The notes under the pieces were generated by a model. The model was not told where the DNA came from and did no database searches. It saw nothing but the letters and a program-made list of their open reading frames with translations. This document shows, in pieces, positions 11,274 through 20,473 of a stretch of 64,000 bases of DNA. A program made the position numbers and the translations under genes. Origin of the DNA: Fagopyrum homotropicum. Taxonomy: Eukaryota; Streptophyta; Magnoliopsida; Caryophyllales; Polygonaceae. Numbering within the stretch: position 1 is the stretch's first letter; the number at the start of each line of letters is the position of its first letter. Location of the stretch: assembly GCA_033239125.1 (NCBI GenBank), contig BSWB01000002.1:6853001-6917000 (forward strand), written 5' to 3'.

Positions 11274-11797
11274 TGTATTTGGATGGGATGAACGTCAACA
11301 AGCCGAGGGATTGGATTCGCTGCTCTACATTTTAAAAAAGTGGAATAATAAAGTCCTACACCTGCAAAGAAGGCCATTTCGAGATACTTTTTGTTTGGAC
11401 ATACGGTTTCCGCAGAAAATCAAGTTGGTGAGCCGTGTGATGGGAAACCTTCCCGCACGGTTCGGAGAGCACTGAATTCGAATGAGAGGTTCCCCACCAC
11501 ATCATTGCATGCAAGGGTAGCTCCCTCGATTCGCAGATTGGTCCGATTCGTAATTCACTTCTGACTCCGTGTTCGATAGCCCGACCGTAGTGATGTTAAT
11601 TGTGGTTACATCCATAAGTAGCTTGGTCCATCTTTATTCTATTTCATATATGTCTGAGGATCCGCATAGCCCTCGATTTATGTGTTATTTATCCATTCTT
11701 ACTTTTTTTATGCCAATGCTGGTGACTGGAGATAACTCTCTTCAATTATTCTTGGGATGGGAGGGAGTAGGTCTTGCTTCATATTTGTATTTGGATG
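11274..11797 (+). other. nad5: Nuclear insertion of mitochondrial DNA: nad5 group II intron end plus start of the next exon
   Basis: From about 11570 to 11787 the translation is FDSPTVVMLIVVTSISSLVH through MSEDPHSPRFMCYLS to ITGD-like TGDNSLQLFLGWEGVGLASY, which is plant mitochondrial NADH dehydrogenase subunit 5 from the beginning of its second exon. Immediately upstream is a 34-nt group II intron domain V (11430-11463, GAGCCGTGTGATGGGAAACC then TTCCCGCACGGTTC), as expected for nad5 intron 1. Similarity stops abruptly at 11787. The piece is bounded by a 12-bp direct repeat, tgtatttggatg, at 11274-11285 and 11786-11797. Several codons have the unedited mitochondrial DNA form (separate finding). 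It lacks exon 1, the rest of the protein and any start, so it is non-functional here. Exact left end of the mitochondrial part is inferred from the repeat. Confidence 0.9.
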
Positions 11798-12538
11798 ATG
11801 TTGTAAGACGTCCCTTATTTATAGAAGAAAAACTAGGGTTGCAATTCTTATCTTTTGAAGACGTTCTTGATAGAAATCGATCAAACAGGATAAATATCGG
11901 GTGATCTATAGTAAATCTGCCGATTTTCTTACAAAATAGACCGATTTTTCTTATTTGTAGTGTGTTGTTATCTTTTAGCTCCGTCTTCTATCTTTCTTTA
12001 TGGTTTTTTCTCATATTTTTTCCTATCTTTTAGACTCCTTCTTGATCCATTATGATGTTAAGTCCGGTATTGATCCAATTCCACGTCCAAACTCCATCAT
12101 TTTGCCTAAAATCACATCAAGAACTCGTGTAAACCTCCAAATGTGTATGAATATAGACTTAAAGGCACATGAATCCCATAAAATGTATGCAAAATGAGGT
12201 GACAAACTCGCAATATGCATAAATATGATAGCATATAATTCATGTCATCATTCACAAATGTAGACAAGAAGCCTTTAATGATTGTCCAATTTCCCTTGAA
12301 CCATAAATGTGAGTAACCACCATTCAGGAAAGGAGTGATATATATTATAACAACAATATATTCTATACCCTTAAATCACAAATATCAGTATAACAATTAA
12401 CAAGTATATAAGATAATTACTGTCAACTGGTCTAAGTCAAAAGCTTTACCTTTTTTTTGTAATTTTATACATTCAGTATGGAACATGGTCTAAGACTAAT
12501 TGAAGTAAACCTGACTTGTCTTGGACTTGTAACAAAGG
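11798..12538. other. Repeat flank and PPTase downstream region
   Basis: The first 170 bp continue the interspersed repeat that flanks the nad5 insertion. The remainder is AT-rich sequence downstream of the minus-strand PPTase gene and probably contains its 3' untranslated region and polyadenylation site. I cannot place either precisely. Confidence 0.35.
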
Positions 12539-14689
12539 TCATCTCAACTGCTTAATGAAACCACCAATAGTAACAACAGAGTCAGTTCCGGTCACACATT
12601 TGTCTTCTACGAATGGAATAGTCTTCCAAGCCTTCAGATATATGGGGTTCCCTCCTGAAATGAGTCATTTAAGGTAGTTAACTTGTATAAGTATGGTTTA
12701 TCTCTTCTACCGTTGTGTGCTTCAAGATTGTGTTCTATCAGGGTACAATTTATAATATGTGCTTCAATAATAATAATTGTCTAACCTTGTAGTGTTTTGT
12801 CCTTCTCCAAACAAATAGCAGCATAATGAGATTCAGTTGGCTCTACAAGTGCAAACTGCCAATTTTTGGTGCTTTTATGCTTGTCATTCATAGATTCAAT
12901 CAATATTTCTGATTCCTGTTAGCATATACAAGAAATAAATCATAAATATAAGTAACTGAACATGAGTTGAGCGCAATACTACAAGGGCTTAAACTGTGTT
13001 GACAGACTTAACTCTCAATCAACCACAAATGAAGGATAAATTTTCCCTAGTGTAAAATACATCAAAAGTTCGCACAAGCACAAAATTCCTAGTCTTCAAA
13101 GTGTATCATAATGAATGTATACATAGTTGCAGTATCTTCTGCAAATATCAGAGTCTGCTTCTCAAATTTGCAACGTCTTATTTTGGTAATGGAAGAGAAT
13201 ATTACGATAGATATATCACAACAAGTGAATCTAAAAGTTCTAGAACATACCCTATAATCAGCGGGAAAAGAAGGATTACTTTTCCTGACAGCATTCAGAT
13301 GGATACTGAAGGTCTTAAATGGCGAACCTGAGAAACCTTTCCCTAATGCTTTAACATATGCCTCCTGAAATTAACAATCTTGTGAATCACTATGTTGTTG
13401 TTTCATATCCATCCATCAAGCCGATCAACGAAACTAAATAATGGAAATTGCAATGAACTTCTTTTACATAAAAATAAATTTCTTATGTTTAAGTACACTA
13501 AGAAAATAAACCATGCCTACCTACCTTCAATGTCCATAATTTTACGAACTCCTGACGCTGAGCTTCAGGGTCAGGTATGGCAGCTAAAAAATCAGCTTCA
13601 AGCGGAGATAAGAACCGTCGGGCAAATGACAATATATTACTCTTCATTTTCCGATTCTTCTCTTCGACATCAATACCAATCTGCAGGCAAAGAAATTATC
13701 AGATCAACAGCTAAACAGTTCAAACTAAGCTAATGTAGTCATCACTATAGACCAACACAATGGTGAACGTCAGAGCATAACCGCAGAGTTTATTGCAATC
13801 CCACACGCAATCAAAGAAGAAGTGTGTGATATGTTGAAATGCAATGGTGGCGGGTTCGAGTCACCTTGATCTTGCCAATTAACCTATATTGGTACAATCA
13901 TAAGATAGTCAATCCACATTGAATTGCTTAAGGAAAGACAAGAAGAAAAAAACTCATACATTGCAGATGAGTTATCAATAGGAAATCTAACCTCAGGTTT
14001 CCCATACATGTTCTTCTTGAACATCAAGGATTTGGGGGAGACATCATTGTTCATCTCATCTAGCAGCAAAATCTTTTAGTCTCAGTAATTGTGTTTTGCA
14101 TGTCTTAATGGTTAATACTCTACACTTTTAGAAAAATTAACCTAGCAAATATGTTAATACTGTAACTCTACAATTATCCCCATATGACTCTAAATCAAAG
14201 GACGGAAGTTCTCAGAATAATAACCGTCAAAGTTCAAATATTTGCTAGGGAGTTTTGACATGGTGCAGATCTTATTTAATTCAAAATTTACAATCCAACG
14301 CAATATTTGAAAGAGAGAAGGAATACACACATCTAGCAATGGTAGTGCGAACCAAAGCACGAGCTAAGAGAGCCCTTTTCCTGAGCTCAGGGTCCCCGAA
14401 ACTAAGAACATTTGCCTTCTCAGAAGGGGAGAGAATCTTCGTATACTCATTCAAGAGAGATGGGCTTTTCACCTCGCTCGGAACTATAAACCAGAAATGA
14501 GTTTCCCTGCAATTTAATGTTTTATCAATCATTCAGCTCACAAACTAAGCACCAACACTGTAAAAATTAGAGAAGAATGTGAAGTGATCAGAATAGTGAG
14601 ACCGACATTGAGCATGGAATTGGCACACGAGGGCACAAAGACTGGTTGGAAGAGATGCAAATTTGCCTGGGAAAGCAACGAACATTCAT
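12539..14689 (-). CDS. 4'-phosphopantetheinyl transferase (Sfp type), eight exons
   Basis: This enzyme transfers the 4'-phosphopantetheine arm of CoA to a serine of an acyl carrier protein. The gene reassembles with GT-AG introns: 14689-14607, 14506-14331, 14059-13992, 13883-13782, 13680-13525, 13364-13251, 12915-12786 and 12654-12539. The exons total 945 nt, all phases agree, and the product is 314 residues with a TGA at 12541-12539. Family marks are present in order: ETHFWFIVPSEV near the N-terminus, RKRALLARALVRTTIARYE, FKKNMYGKPEV, HFNISHTSSLIACG, the magnesium-binding IGIDVEE, and FVKLWTLKEAYVKALGKGF, which holds the W-x-x-KE-x-x-x-K catalytic block. The C-terminus is TDSVVTIGGFIKQLR. 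The first exon (MNVRCFPRQICISSNQSLC) is rich in Arg, Ser and Cys with few acidic residues, consistent with an organelle transit peptide, as known for the plant mitochondrial PPTase. The start is the only upstream in-frame ATG joined by a good donor. It looks intact. Confidence 0.88.
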
Positions 14690-15355
14690 CTTTCTGCGTT
14701 CTTCTGTCTGGGTGTTGTCAAATATCGCTTTTTGGGAATTCAATTATAGATTCCTGACTATAGAATTGATATTAGAGCCACAAATTGATTAAATTCTTTG
14801 GACTTAGGGTTTTCGACGAGTCTGTTGTCAAAGTTGACCGGGAAGGAAGATGTAGTATTAACTTTCATTGTATCCTCATCCTAAAGTTGTCCAACCAAAA
14901 ATATTTCTAACTTAGATTTAAGATTCATCGTGTGATTGTAGATTCAGTAGAATTACACAAACAAGAGCCAATAAATTATATTTGAAGCAATTAAGCACCT
15001 TATGGTCTGATAATTATTTTAGGATTTCATCAAATATCGGTAGTCAAGTTACATTTCTTTTAGGCATTATCAAACAACACGTGTGCATCCGAAATCACAA
15101 GTGGTTATCCTATGGATTTTTAGAAACTATTGGATGATAACATTGTCTAAACGCAGTGCAAATAAATTAGAGACTTCTTAACTCGTGTGTATAACAAATA
15201 AACTTAGTATACCATATACTGATAAATTTCTCTGGTCAATAAAGAGAAACACACATTGTTTGCATCACATCTAATCACACAAAATTTGAACAATAGAGAA
15301 ACACACATCGTTTGGATAAACTAAACATGCGCGGAAATAAACAAACGTCGGTACC
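14690..15355. other. PPTase upstream region
   Basis: This is presumed to hold the promoter and 5' leader of the minus-strand PPTase gene. A pyrimidine-rich patch (ctttctgcgttcttctgtct) lies just upstream of the start codon in plus-strand reading. Further right, acacacattgtttgcatca and acacacatcgtttggataa form a weak local duplication (15249-15330). No further gene is seen. Confidence 0.35.
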
Positions 15356-15795
15356 TTATTGAATGTTGTAATCAGCAAGAGTTCGGGCATCTTCTAGCTG
15401 CTTTCCGACGAAGATCATAAGAAACTGGTCCGGGAGAATGCCTATTGTTATAATAAGACAATAAATCAGCGGTACGGATTCTATCTATTTCGTTATAAAT
15501 AGATAGGATTAGGGTTGTATTCTTTTATCCACAAAAGTATATGAAAACCCTAGCTGCAAGGTTTGTGCAGCAAAAGCACAAACGTTTTGTCTCTCTATTC
15601 ACTAATTAACTCGTCTAAAATCTCAACACCTATGAATAAGCAACCATAAAAAATCAGAATTCAGCAAAAGACAAGCTTTTAGAGCAACTACCAACAAGAA
15701 GGATTATCAATACATACCCTCCTTGTGTTGTATCTTATTCTTGGCCATGACATTGTCGATTGTACCACTGCTCTCGAACTCGAGAGTGATATGAG
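15356..15795 (-). pseudogene. Degenerate ubiquitin copy in two exons
   Basis: The minus-strand exon at 15795-15718 reads ITLEFESSGTIDNVMAKNKI then QHKEG. It ends at a gtatgt donor with phase 1. The second exon (15441-15356) continues in phase with ILPDQFLMIFVGKQLEDART then LADYNIQ and a TAA. Joined, this is ubiquitin residues about 13-62 with several substitutions, an extra residue near MAKNK, and a stop right after the LADYNIQ block. The first strand (MQIFVKTLTGKT) and the last part (STLHLVLRLRGG, with the essential C-terminal Gly-Gly) are missing, so it cannot act as ubiquitin. The intron contains a solo LTR. An alternative is a diverged ubiquitin-like gene whose other exons lie elsewhere, but no sign of them is seen nearby. 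Confidence 0.75.
15446..15628 (+). mobile_element. Solo Ty1/copia LTR with 5-bp target duplication
   Basis: It starts TGTTATAATAAGACAATAAA and ends aaaatctcaaca. Both ends match the LTR at 18954-18643 on the other strand, as does the middle (tctatctatttcgttataaa, ccctagctgcaaggtttgtg, aaacgttttgtct). Perfect 5-bp direct repeats CCTAT flank it at 15441-15445 and 15629-15633. It lacks a GC-rich internal block of about 110 bp that the other LTR carries (18790-18900). No internal retrotransposon sequence adjoins it. Confidence 0.9.
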
Positions 15796-15961
15796 CATAT
15801 ATATTGGCAGTGTTTCTAGGGTTTATCGAAATGGGTTGCTACTGGGCCGGATATACCTATACGGCTATACCTATATAGGAGATGGTCAAAATACCAAATT
15901 GGTATTTAAAAAGTATATCTGTTGGTTTTTTCTTGCTAAAATGGGTATCCTAACTACACAT

Positions 15962-17095
15962 GGGACTGGTCATAGGTCCGAACCTGGACCGGAAAAATGC
16001 AGACCGGAAATGGGCCGAATTATTCGGTCCAGGTTTGGTACAAACTTGTCCAGGACCGAATGGACTGAAAAATGAGTGTGTGCTCTGCGATTATTTTGAT
16101 TTTGAAATTTGAAAATATATACATTTTAGTCAGACTTCCTGCAAATACAGGCATGAGATTCTCCAAATATGTGTTTTACATCCAGTACTTGACATACTAA
16201 TAGTATATAACTATTATAGAGAAGACTTGAACAATCCACATTGTAGCAGGCCCATTAAGTTCCTTGTGGTTAAGGTTTACAGATTAATGCTGGAATAAAG
16301 TGACTGTTTAGTCTGTTTATAAAACTAAGCACAGGTAGCTTTCTGACTCAGGAAGAATGTGAAGTTGGATTGATCATATATTTATGAGAAATTGATCACA
16401 AAATTCTATTGTATTCCTCTAATTCAATGGGTATCTTATTGTATTGTGGATAGTAATTGTTCAAGCATTTATTCAACGGGCATCTGAAATTCTCAAAGAC
16501 GTTAAAAGGAAGGGGATAAACTGAAATACTAGATTTAAACCTTAGACCAAATTTACAATCACAAGCAATTATGCAATTCAGATTTCATAAACGAGAATAT
16601 TGGTAATAGCCTAACCGAAAGCTGTAGCCGATCGATGTTTAAGGAAGAACAAAAGAGGGAGAGTCGAGGTGGAGAATCGCCGATAAGGGTTTGAGAGTCA
16701 AGGTGGAGAATTGCCGCCGCTCGCCCAGCCACCGCTCGGGGAAGATAAGTGACTGAGAAACCTCAAATCTGCAAATTGAAAGATAGGAGGAACGAGATTC
16801 ATGAGAAAACAAGATTTATAAGAAATCAAGAACGAAGAAGTGAAGGAGAATACAGAAGGGAAGGCTAGTCGCCACCAATCGATGTCTCTAGTCGCCGCCA
16901 ATACCTCCTCCTATAGGTTCCAGTCTTCAAAGGCCAAACTCAGAATTTGGGACGACGAATGACGAAAGATGGGTAGGATGAAAGATGCTACTTTTTAGTT
17001 TTCATACCACGTACCGAAATGGGTTTTATCCAACCACCTTAGGTTGCGGTTTTCAGTTCGGTTCAGCCGAACCGTCCGACTTTTGCCCAGTCCTA
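15962..17095. mobile_element. Non-autonomous DNA transposon-like element containing dispersed repeat copy 2
   Basis: The left end is ggactggtcataggtccgaa. The reverse complement of the right end (17060-17095) is ggactgggcaaaagtcggac followed by ggttcggctgaaccg, so the ends are imperfect inverted repeats. Positions 16383-16735 match the repeat at 5282-5640. There is no transposase. Similar right ends (tttgctcagtcttagg) occur near 20140. The superfamily is uncertain; ends of this type are common among plant hAT-like MITEs. Confidence 0.45.
16383..16735. repeat. Dispersed repeat, copy 2 (partner at 5282-5640)
   Basis: Same orientation as copy 1. Matches include tattcaacgggcatctgaaa, ttctcaaagacgttaaaagg, tgcaattcagatttca, gagaatattggtaatagcct and ggtggagaatcgccgataag. 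Small indels and substitutions separate the copies. Confidence 0.8.
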
Positions 17096-17099
17096 ACCT

Positions 17100-17536
17100 A
17101 TATGACACACTTGTGGTGATTCCAACTGACGGGATCGGAGCAGGGTCCGCGGGACCTCTAGCTTCATCTCCATCTAAGTCCATCTTACAACTCTCACCAG
17201 GAGACCTCACTTGTGAAGCTCAATCATCCCCCTTTCGCCAATGTGACTCAGACGCATATGCCACATAATTGTGCAATCTGCTTCAGAAACCACGCTGCAA
17301 CTCCACCTGCAACGGTACTCCCTACCAACCGGTAGATATTACTCGATGTAATCTACCCCTTCATAACTGTCATTGCCCCCTTGCTCACCTTTACACATTC
17401 CTTTTCTGTTTTGAAACTGATGCCTTTCACATGCAAAGTCCCCAAGGAAATCAGATTTTTCTTTAGACGCATGTTGGTCAATGTAAAACCCGAAACATAT
17501 GCCTTTCACATGCAAAACCCAAACCCTTGCTCACCT
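17100..17536. other. Rearranged sequence next to the copia relic
   Basis: Blocks are duplicated locally: cataactgtcattgccccct with tgctcacctttac occurs near 17361 and 17590, and gcctttcacatgcaaa occurs near 17422 and 17500. The sequence appears to be scrambled copia interior rather than a gene. No pol domain can be read. Confidence 0.4.
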
Positions 17537-18628
17537 TTACACATTCCTTTTCTTTTTTTGAAAGGCATCTGTTTTGAAACAGATGTCTTTCATAACTGTC
17601 ATTGCCCCCTTGCTCACCTTTATCTGCCCAATGCCAACAACATCACAAGCCTTGTTGTCTCCTAAACGGACGGAGCCAAAAGTTCCAAACTTGTACGTCT
17701 CAAACCAATCTCTATTCGGAGTCATGTGAAACGAACATCCCGTATCCATGATCCATACATCTGAGTATTTGCCTGACGTCACAGAGAGCATATCAGAATC
17801 TGCACCGTCTGAGTAATCTTTCTGCACCACGTTTGCTGATTTTGAAGATTCCTTTGACTTCTTATCTTCGTACTTCTTCTTCTTGGCAGGACAATCACGT
17901 TTGAAGTGACCCTCCTCTTTGCAGAAGTAACAAGTTACTGGCTTTTTACCCTTGGACTTAGACCTAGATTGCTTGCTTCCTTCTTGCTTCTTTTTCGTCC
18001 TCCCTCTATCCTGGTTGCCTCTAACATGCAACCCTTCACTTTGAGAACTCTCACTGGTATGTTGCCGTCGTTCGGCTTGTGAAAGCAACGATGTTGACAC
18101 ATTATCAAGACTTATCTCGTCTTTCCCACACGTCAGCGTCATCACCAGATTCTCATATGAAGAGGGTAGAGAACACATCAAGATCATAACTTTATCTTCA
18201 TCTTCAAGTTTTACATCCACCCGAGCCACATCCCCAATAATTTAATTGAAGATATTCACGTGTTTCACCAAATCGAACCTTCCACCATTTTCAACCCATA
18301 CAATTTTTGTTTGAGATACAATTTGCTAGATAGAGATTTTGACATATATTGTTTCTCCAATTGAGTCCAAATTGCTTGACAAGATTTGAGATCAGTAACA
18401 TGGTATATTACCTCGTCTGCCAAACAGAGTCGAATGACTGACGCTACCTTCTCTTGCATCTCCTCTCATTCGTCGTCTTTCAACGACTCCGGTTTTGTCT
18501 CCTTCAACGCCTTCAACATCCCCTGCTGCATTAGCAGATCCTTAACTTGTCACTGCCAAAGACCAAAGTTGTCAGTTCTGTTGAATCGCGGAACCTCAAA
18601 TTTTGCAACGGAACCCGTCGACATCCTT
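17537..18628 (-). pseudogene. Ty1/copia gag and protease fragment, broken
   Basis: On the minus strand the sequence after the primer-binding site reads MSTGSVAKFEVPRFNRTDNF, GLWQ, then a stop. It continues MQEKVASVIRLCLADEVIYH (18459-18265) and then, after a further break, the 230-residue block 18229-17537. That block holds the CCHC zinc knuckle CYFCKEEGHFKRDCPAKKKK and the protease signature WIMDTGCSFHMTPNRDWFE with the catalytic DTG (here D-T-G-C-S). Integrase, reverse transcriptase and RNase H are absent; the frame ends at 17537 where rearranged sequence begins. The layout (KFEV-FNR-DNFGLW start, knuckle, WIMDTG) fits the Tork-like group of Ty1/copia, with modest confidence. The element is not capable of transposition by itself. 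Confidence 0.85.
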
Positions 18629-18640
18629 GCTCTGATACCA
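18629..18640 (-). promoter_or_regulatory. Primer-binding site of the copia relic
   Basis: The minus strand reads TGGTATCAGAGC, an exact match to the site that pairs with the 3' end of initiator tRNA-Met. It lies two bases after the LTR end. Confidence 0.9.
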
Positions 18641-18642
18641 GT

Positions 18643-18954
18643 TGTTGTGATTTTCAACGAGTTACTTAGGGATTAGAGAGAAGACAAAACGTTTTGAGGT
18701 TTTGTTGCACAAACCTTGCAGCTAGGGTTTTCAATATACTTTCATGGATAAAAGAACACAACCCTAAACCTATCTATTTATAACGAAATAGATAGAACCC
18801 GTACTGCGGGGGGCGGAGCCCCCCGCACCCCTGTCGCACCGGGTCCATTAATCCATGGATCCAAAATATGTTTCTCCGCTTACCCAGGAAGAAATCGAGC
18901 GAGGTCCTTGGCCCATCATATCAATATACCTAGATTTATTGTCTTATTATAACA
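18643..18954 (-). mobile_element. 5' LTR of the truncated Ty1/copia element
   Basis: 312 bp, beginning TGTTATAATAAGACAATAAA on the minus strand and ending aaaatcacaaca. It contains a perfect GC-rich inverted repeat near 18808-18824 (ggggggcggagccccccgc) that the solo LTR at 15446 lacks. No 3' LTR partner is found in the window in this orientation. Confidence 0.85.
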
Positions 18955-18999
18955 CATCCAAGCAATAAATCTGCACTTGGGGATATTATAGTTGCTCCA

Positions 19000-19400
19000 A
19001 ATGACCTTGCAAATAGGAGTAGTTGAGGGAAGAGTTGCTAATCAGAAGAGGGAGTATGCTTTCTTGGAGGAGAAAGATCCATCAGGGTTAGTTATGGTGC
19101 TAATACATCTGCCACAAGGAGGAGAGGGAAGTAGGTCATCTTTGAGGTTGATGATGCACTTCCAAGAGTGGATATTGTTATATCCAGCTTGGTAACTCCA
19201 TATAGTGTGACATTTAAGGATATTGTGGTTAACCCAAGAGTTCCAAAGGTTGTCATCATTATTGTCAAGATAAAATTGAGGCCGGCAAAACAAGCTTTGT
19301 TTCTGGCGCTAAGGTCAAGGAAACCAAGGCCACCATAATCCTTGAAAGTGTAGACAACGATCTAAGCCACAAGAGCACACCTACTACTCTCCTTGGCAAA
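19000..19400 (-). pseudogene. LINE (non-LTR retrotransposon) fragment
   Basis: The minus strand (19293-19042) reads MFCRPQFYLDNNDDNLWNSW ... SWKCIINLKDDLLPSPPCGR ... TNPDGSFSSKKAYSLF. The pattern W-K-x-I-...-D-G-x-F-S-x-K-x-A-Y-x-L is what precedes the zf-RVT zinc finger in plant L1-type LINE polyproteins. Only this part remains; no reverse transcriptase core or poly(A) tail is visible beside it. The reading ends soon after YSLF. Confidence 0.6.
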
Positions 19401-20473
19401 CTATAGGAAGGAGCGGAGAAGAGACTATACTTTGTGTAGGATGGAAGAAGGAATTTGAAAGATGTTTGCTATTTGTTGATTGAACTAGTTTCATCTCATC
19501 TCGCATTCATTTCTTGTAATGTTTGATTTTATGTATGCAAATGTATCTTTGGTGTATTCCTATTCACTTTTATTTTTACTTTGCTTTACGTGCATACGGG
19601 TGGATGCTCCAAACTCATTGAATTATTGTTGCACTAAATATAATATATGTGATTATGATGAAGTGTTAAAAGTCTTGAGACTAGTTTGTAATTTTGAATG
19701 TGTTGATCTTAATTTCACCGTGAAACCCTAATTCTACTGCACTAAATCCAGCGTCGACAACTGTTTCGAACCCTACTGATACTCAACCGCCACAACCCCT
19801 CCTGGCAGAAGAAGTCATGCAATATCTTGAAGCTCTATGAAAAAATGTAAAAAAATCCGTCAGTCCAAGACCGGCAAAAATCGGTGATATGAGGACGGAA
19901 GCCGTGAACATCAACCCAGCCCTATACTTGTTTTCTTTTCCACTCAAAAGCGCAACGTATAGGGTTGGAGCGGAGGCTTGTTTTTATTTTCGGTACAAAC
20001 CGAAAATGTGCGGTTCGGTTCAACAACCGAAACGCAAATCGAAATTCTTAATATTCTGGACCGTATACCAAATATATATGGTATGGACCGACGGTTTAAG
20101 TTCGGTTGAACCGCCTCTCTTTTGCTCAGTCTTAGGTTATCAACACAAATAGAGTGGAGGTTTATTTTTTTATTCGAAAAGGAGGCAGAAACCGGCTGGA
20201 AAAACAAAAGCCATAAGCTAAAGAGTGAGGGGTAATTGGAAGCCCTCTCAGGCCCTTCAAGCGGTAATTTCTTCATTAAACTGATGTTTGACAGTCGCTT
20301 CGGTTGAATGGAGAATATGGGTTGAGGATTACGGAGTTATGATATTGAATAGTGTGAGTGTTAATGGTGGTTGATCTACGCCCGCCAAGTGTTCGATGAA
20401 ATGTTTTTGAGGTTTTTTTGATCTAGTTTGGCATGGAGATAGATTTCTTACCCTATGGATTGTCGTCCGTCAT
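19401..20473. other. Non-coding, with a possible MITE-like end
   Basis: Between 19980 and 20145 a run of cggttcggttcaacaaccga and ggtttaagttcggttgaacc types is followed by ttttgctcagtcttaggtt. This resembles the right end of the element at 15962-17095. No gene is recognised. The last 150 bp may be 5' sequence of the reverse transcriptase element. Confidence 0.35.

Noticed and set aside
11143..11475. 110-residue plus-strand frame left of nad5
   Set aside because: It runs through the group II intron end including domain V, so it is intron sequence and not a protein.
15446..18954. A single copia element bounded by the two similar LTRs
   Set aside because: The LTRs are in opposite orientations, the left one has its own perfect 5-bp target duplication, and a ubiquitin fragment and other repeats lie between them.
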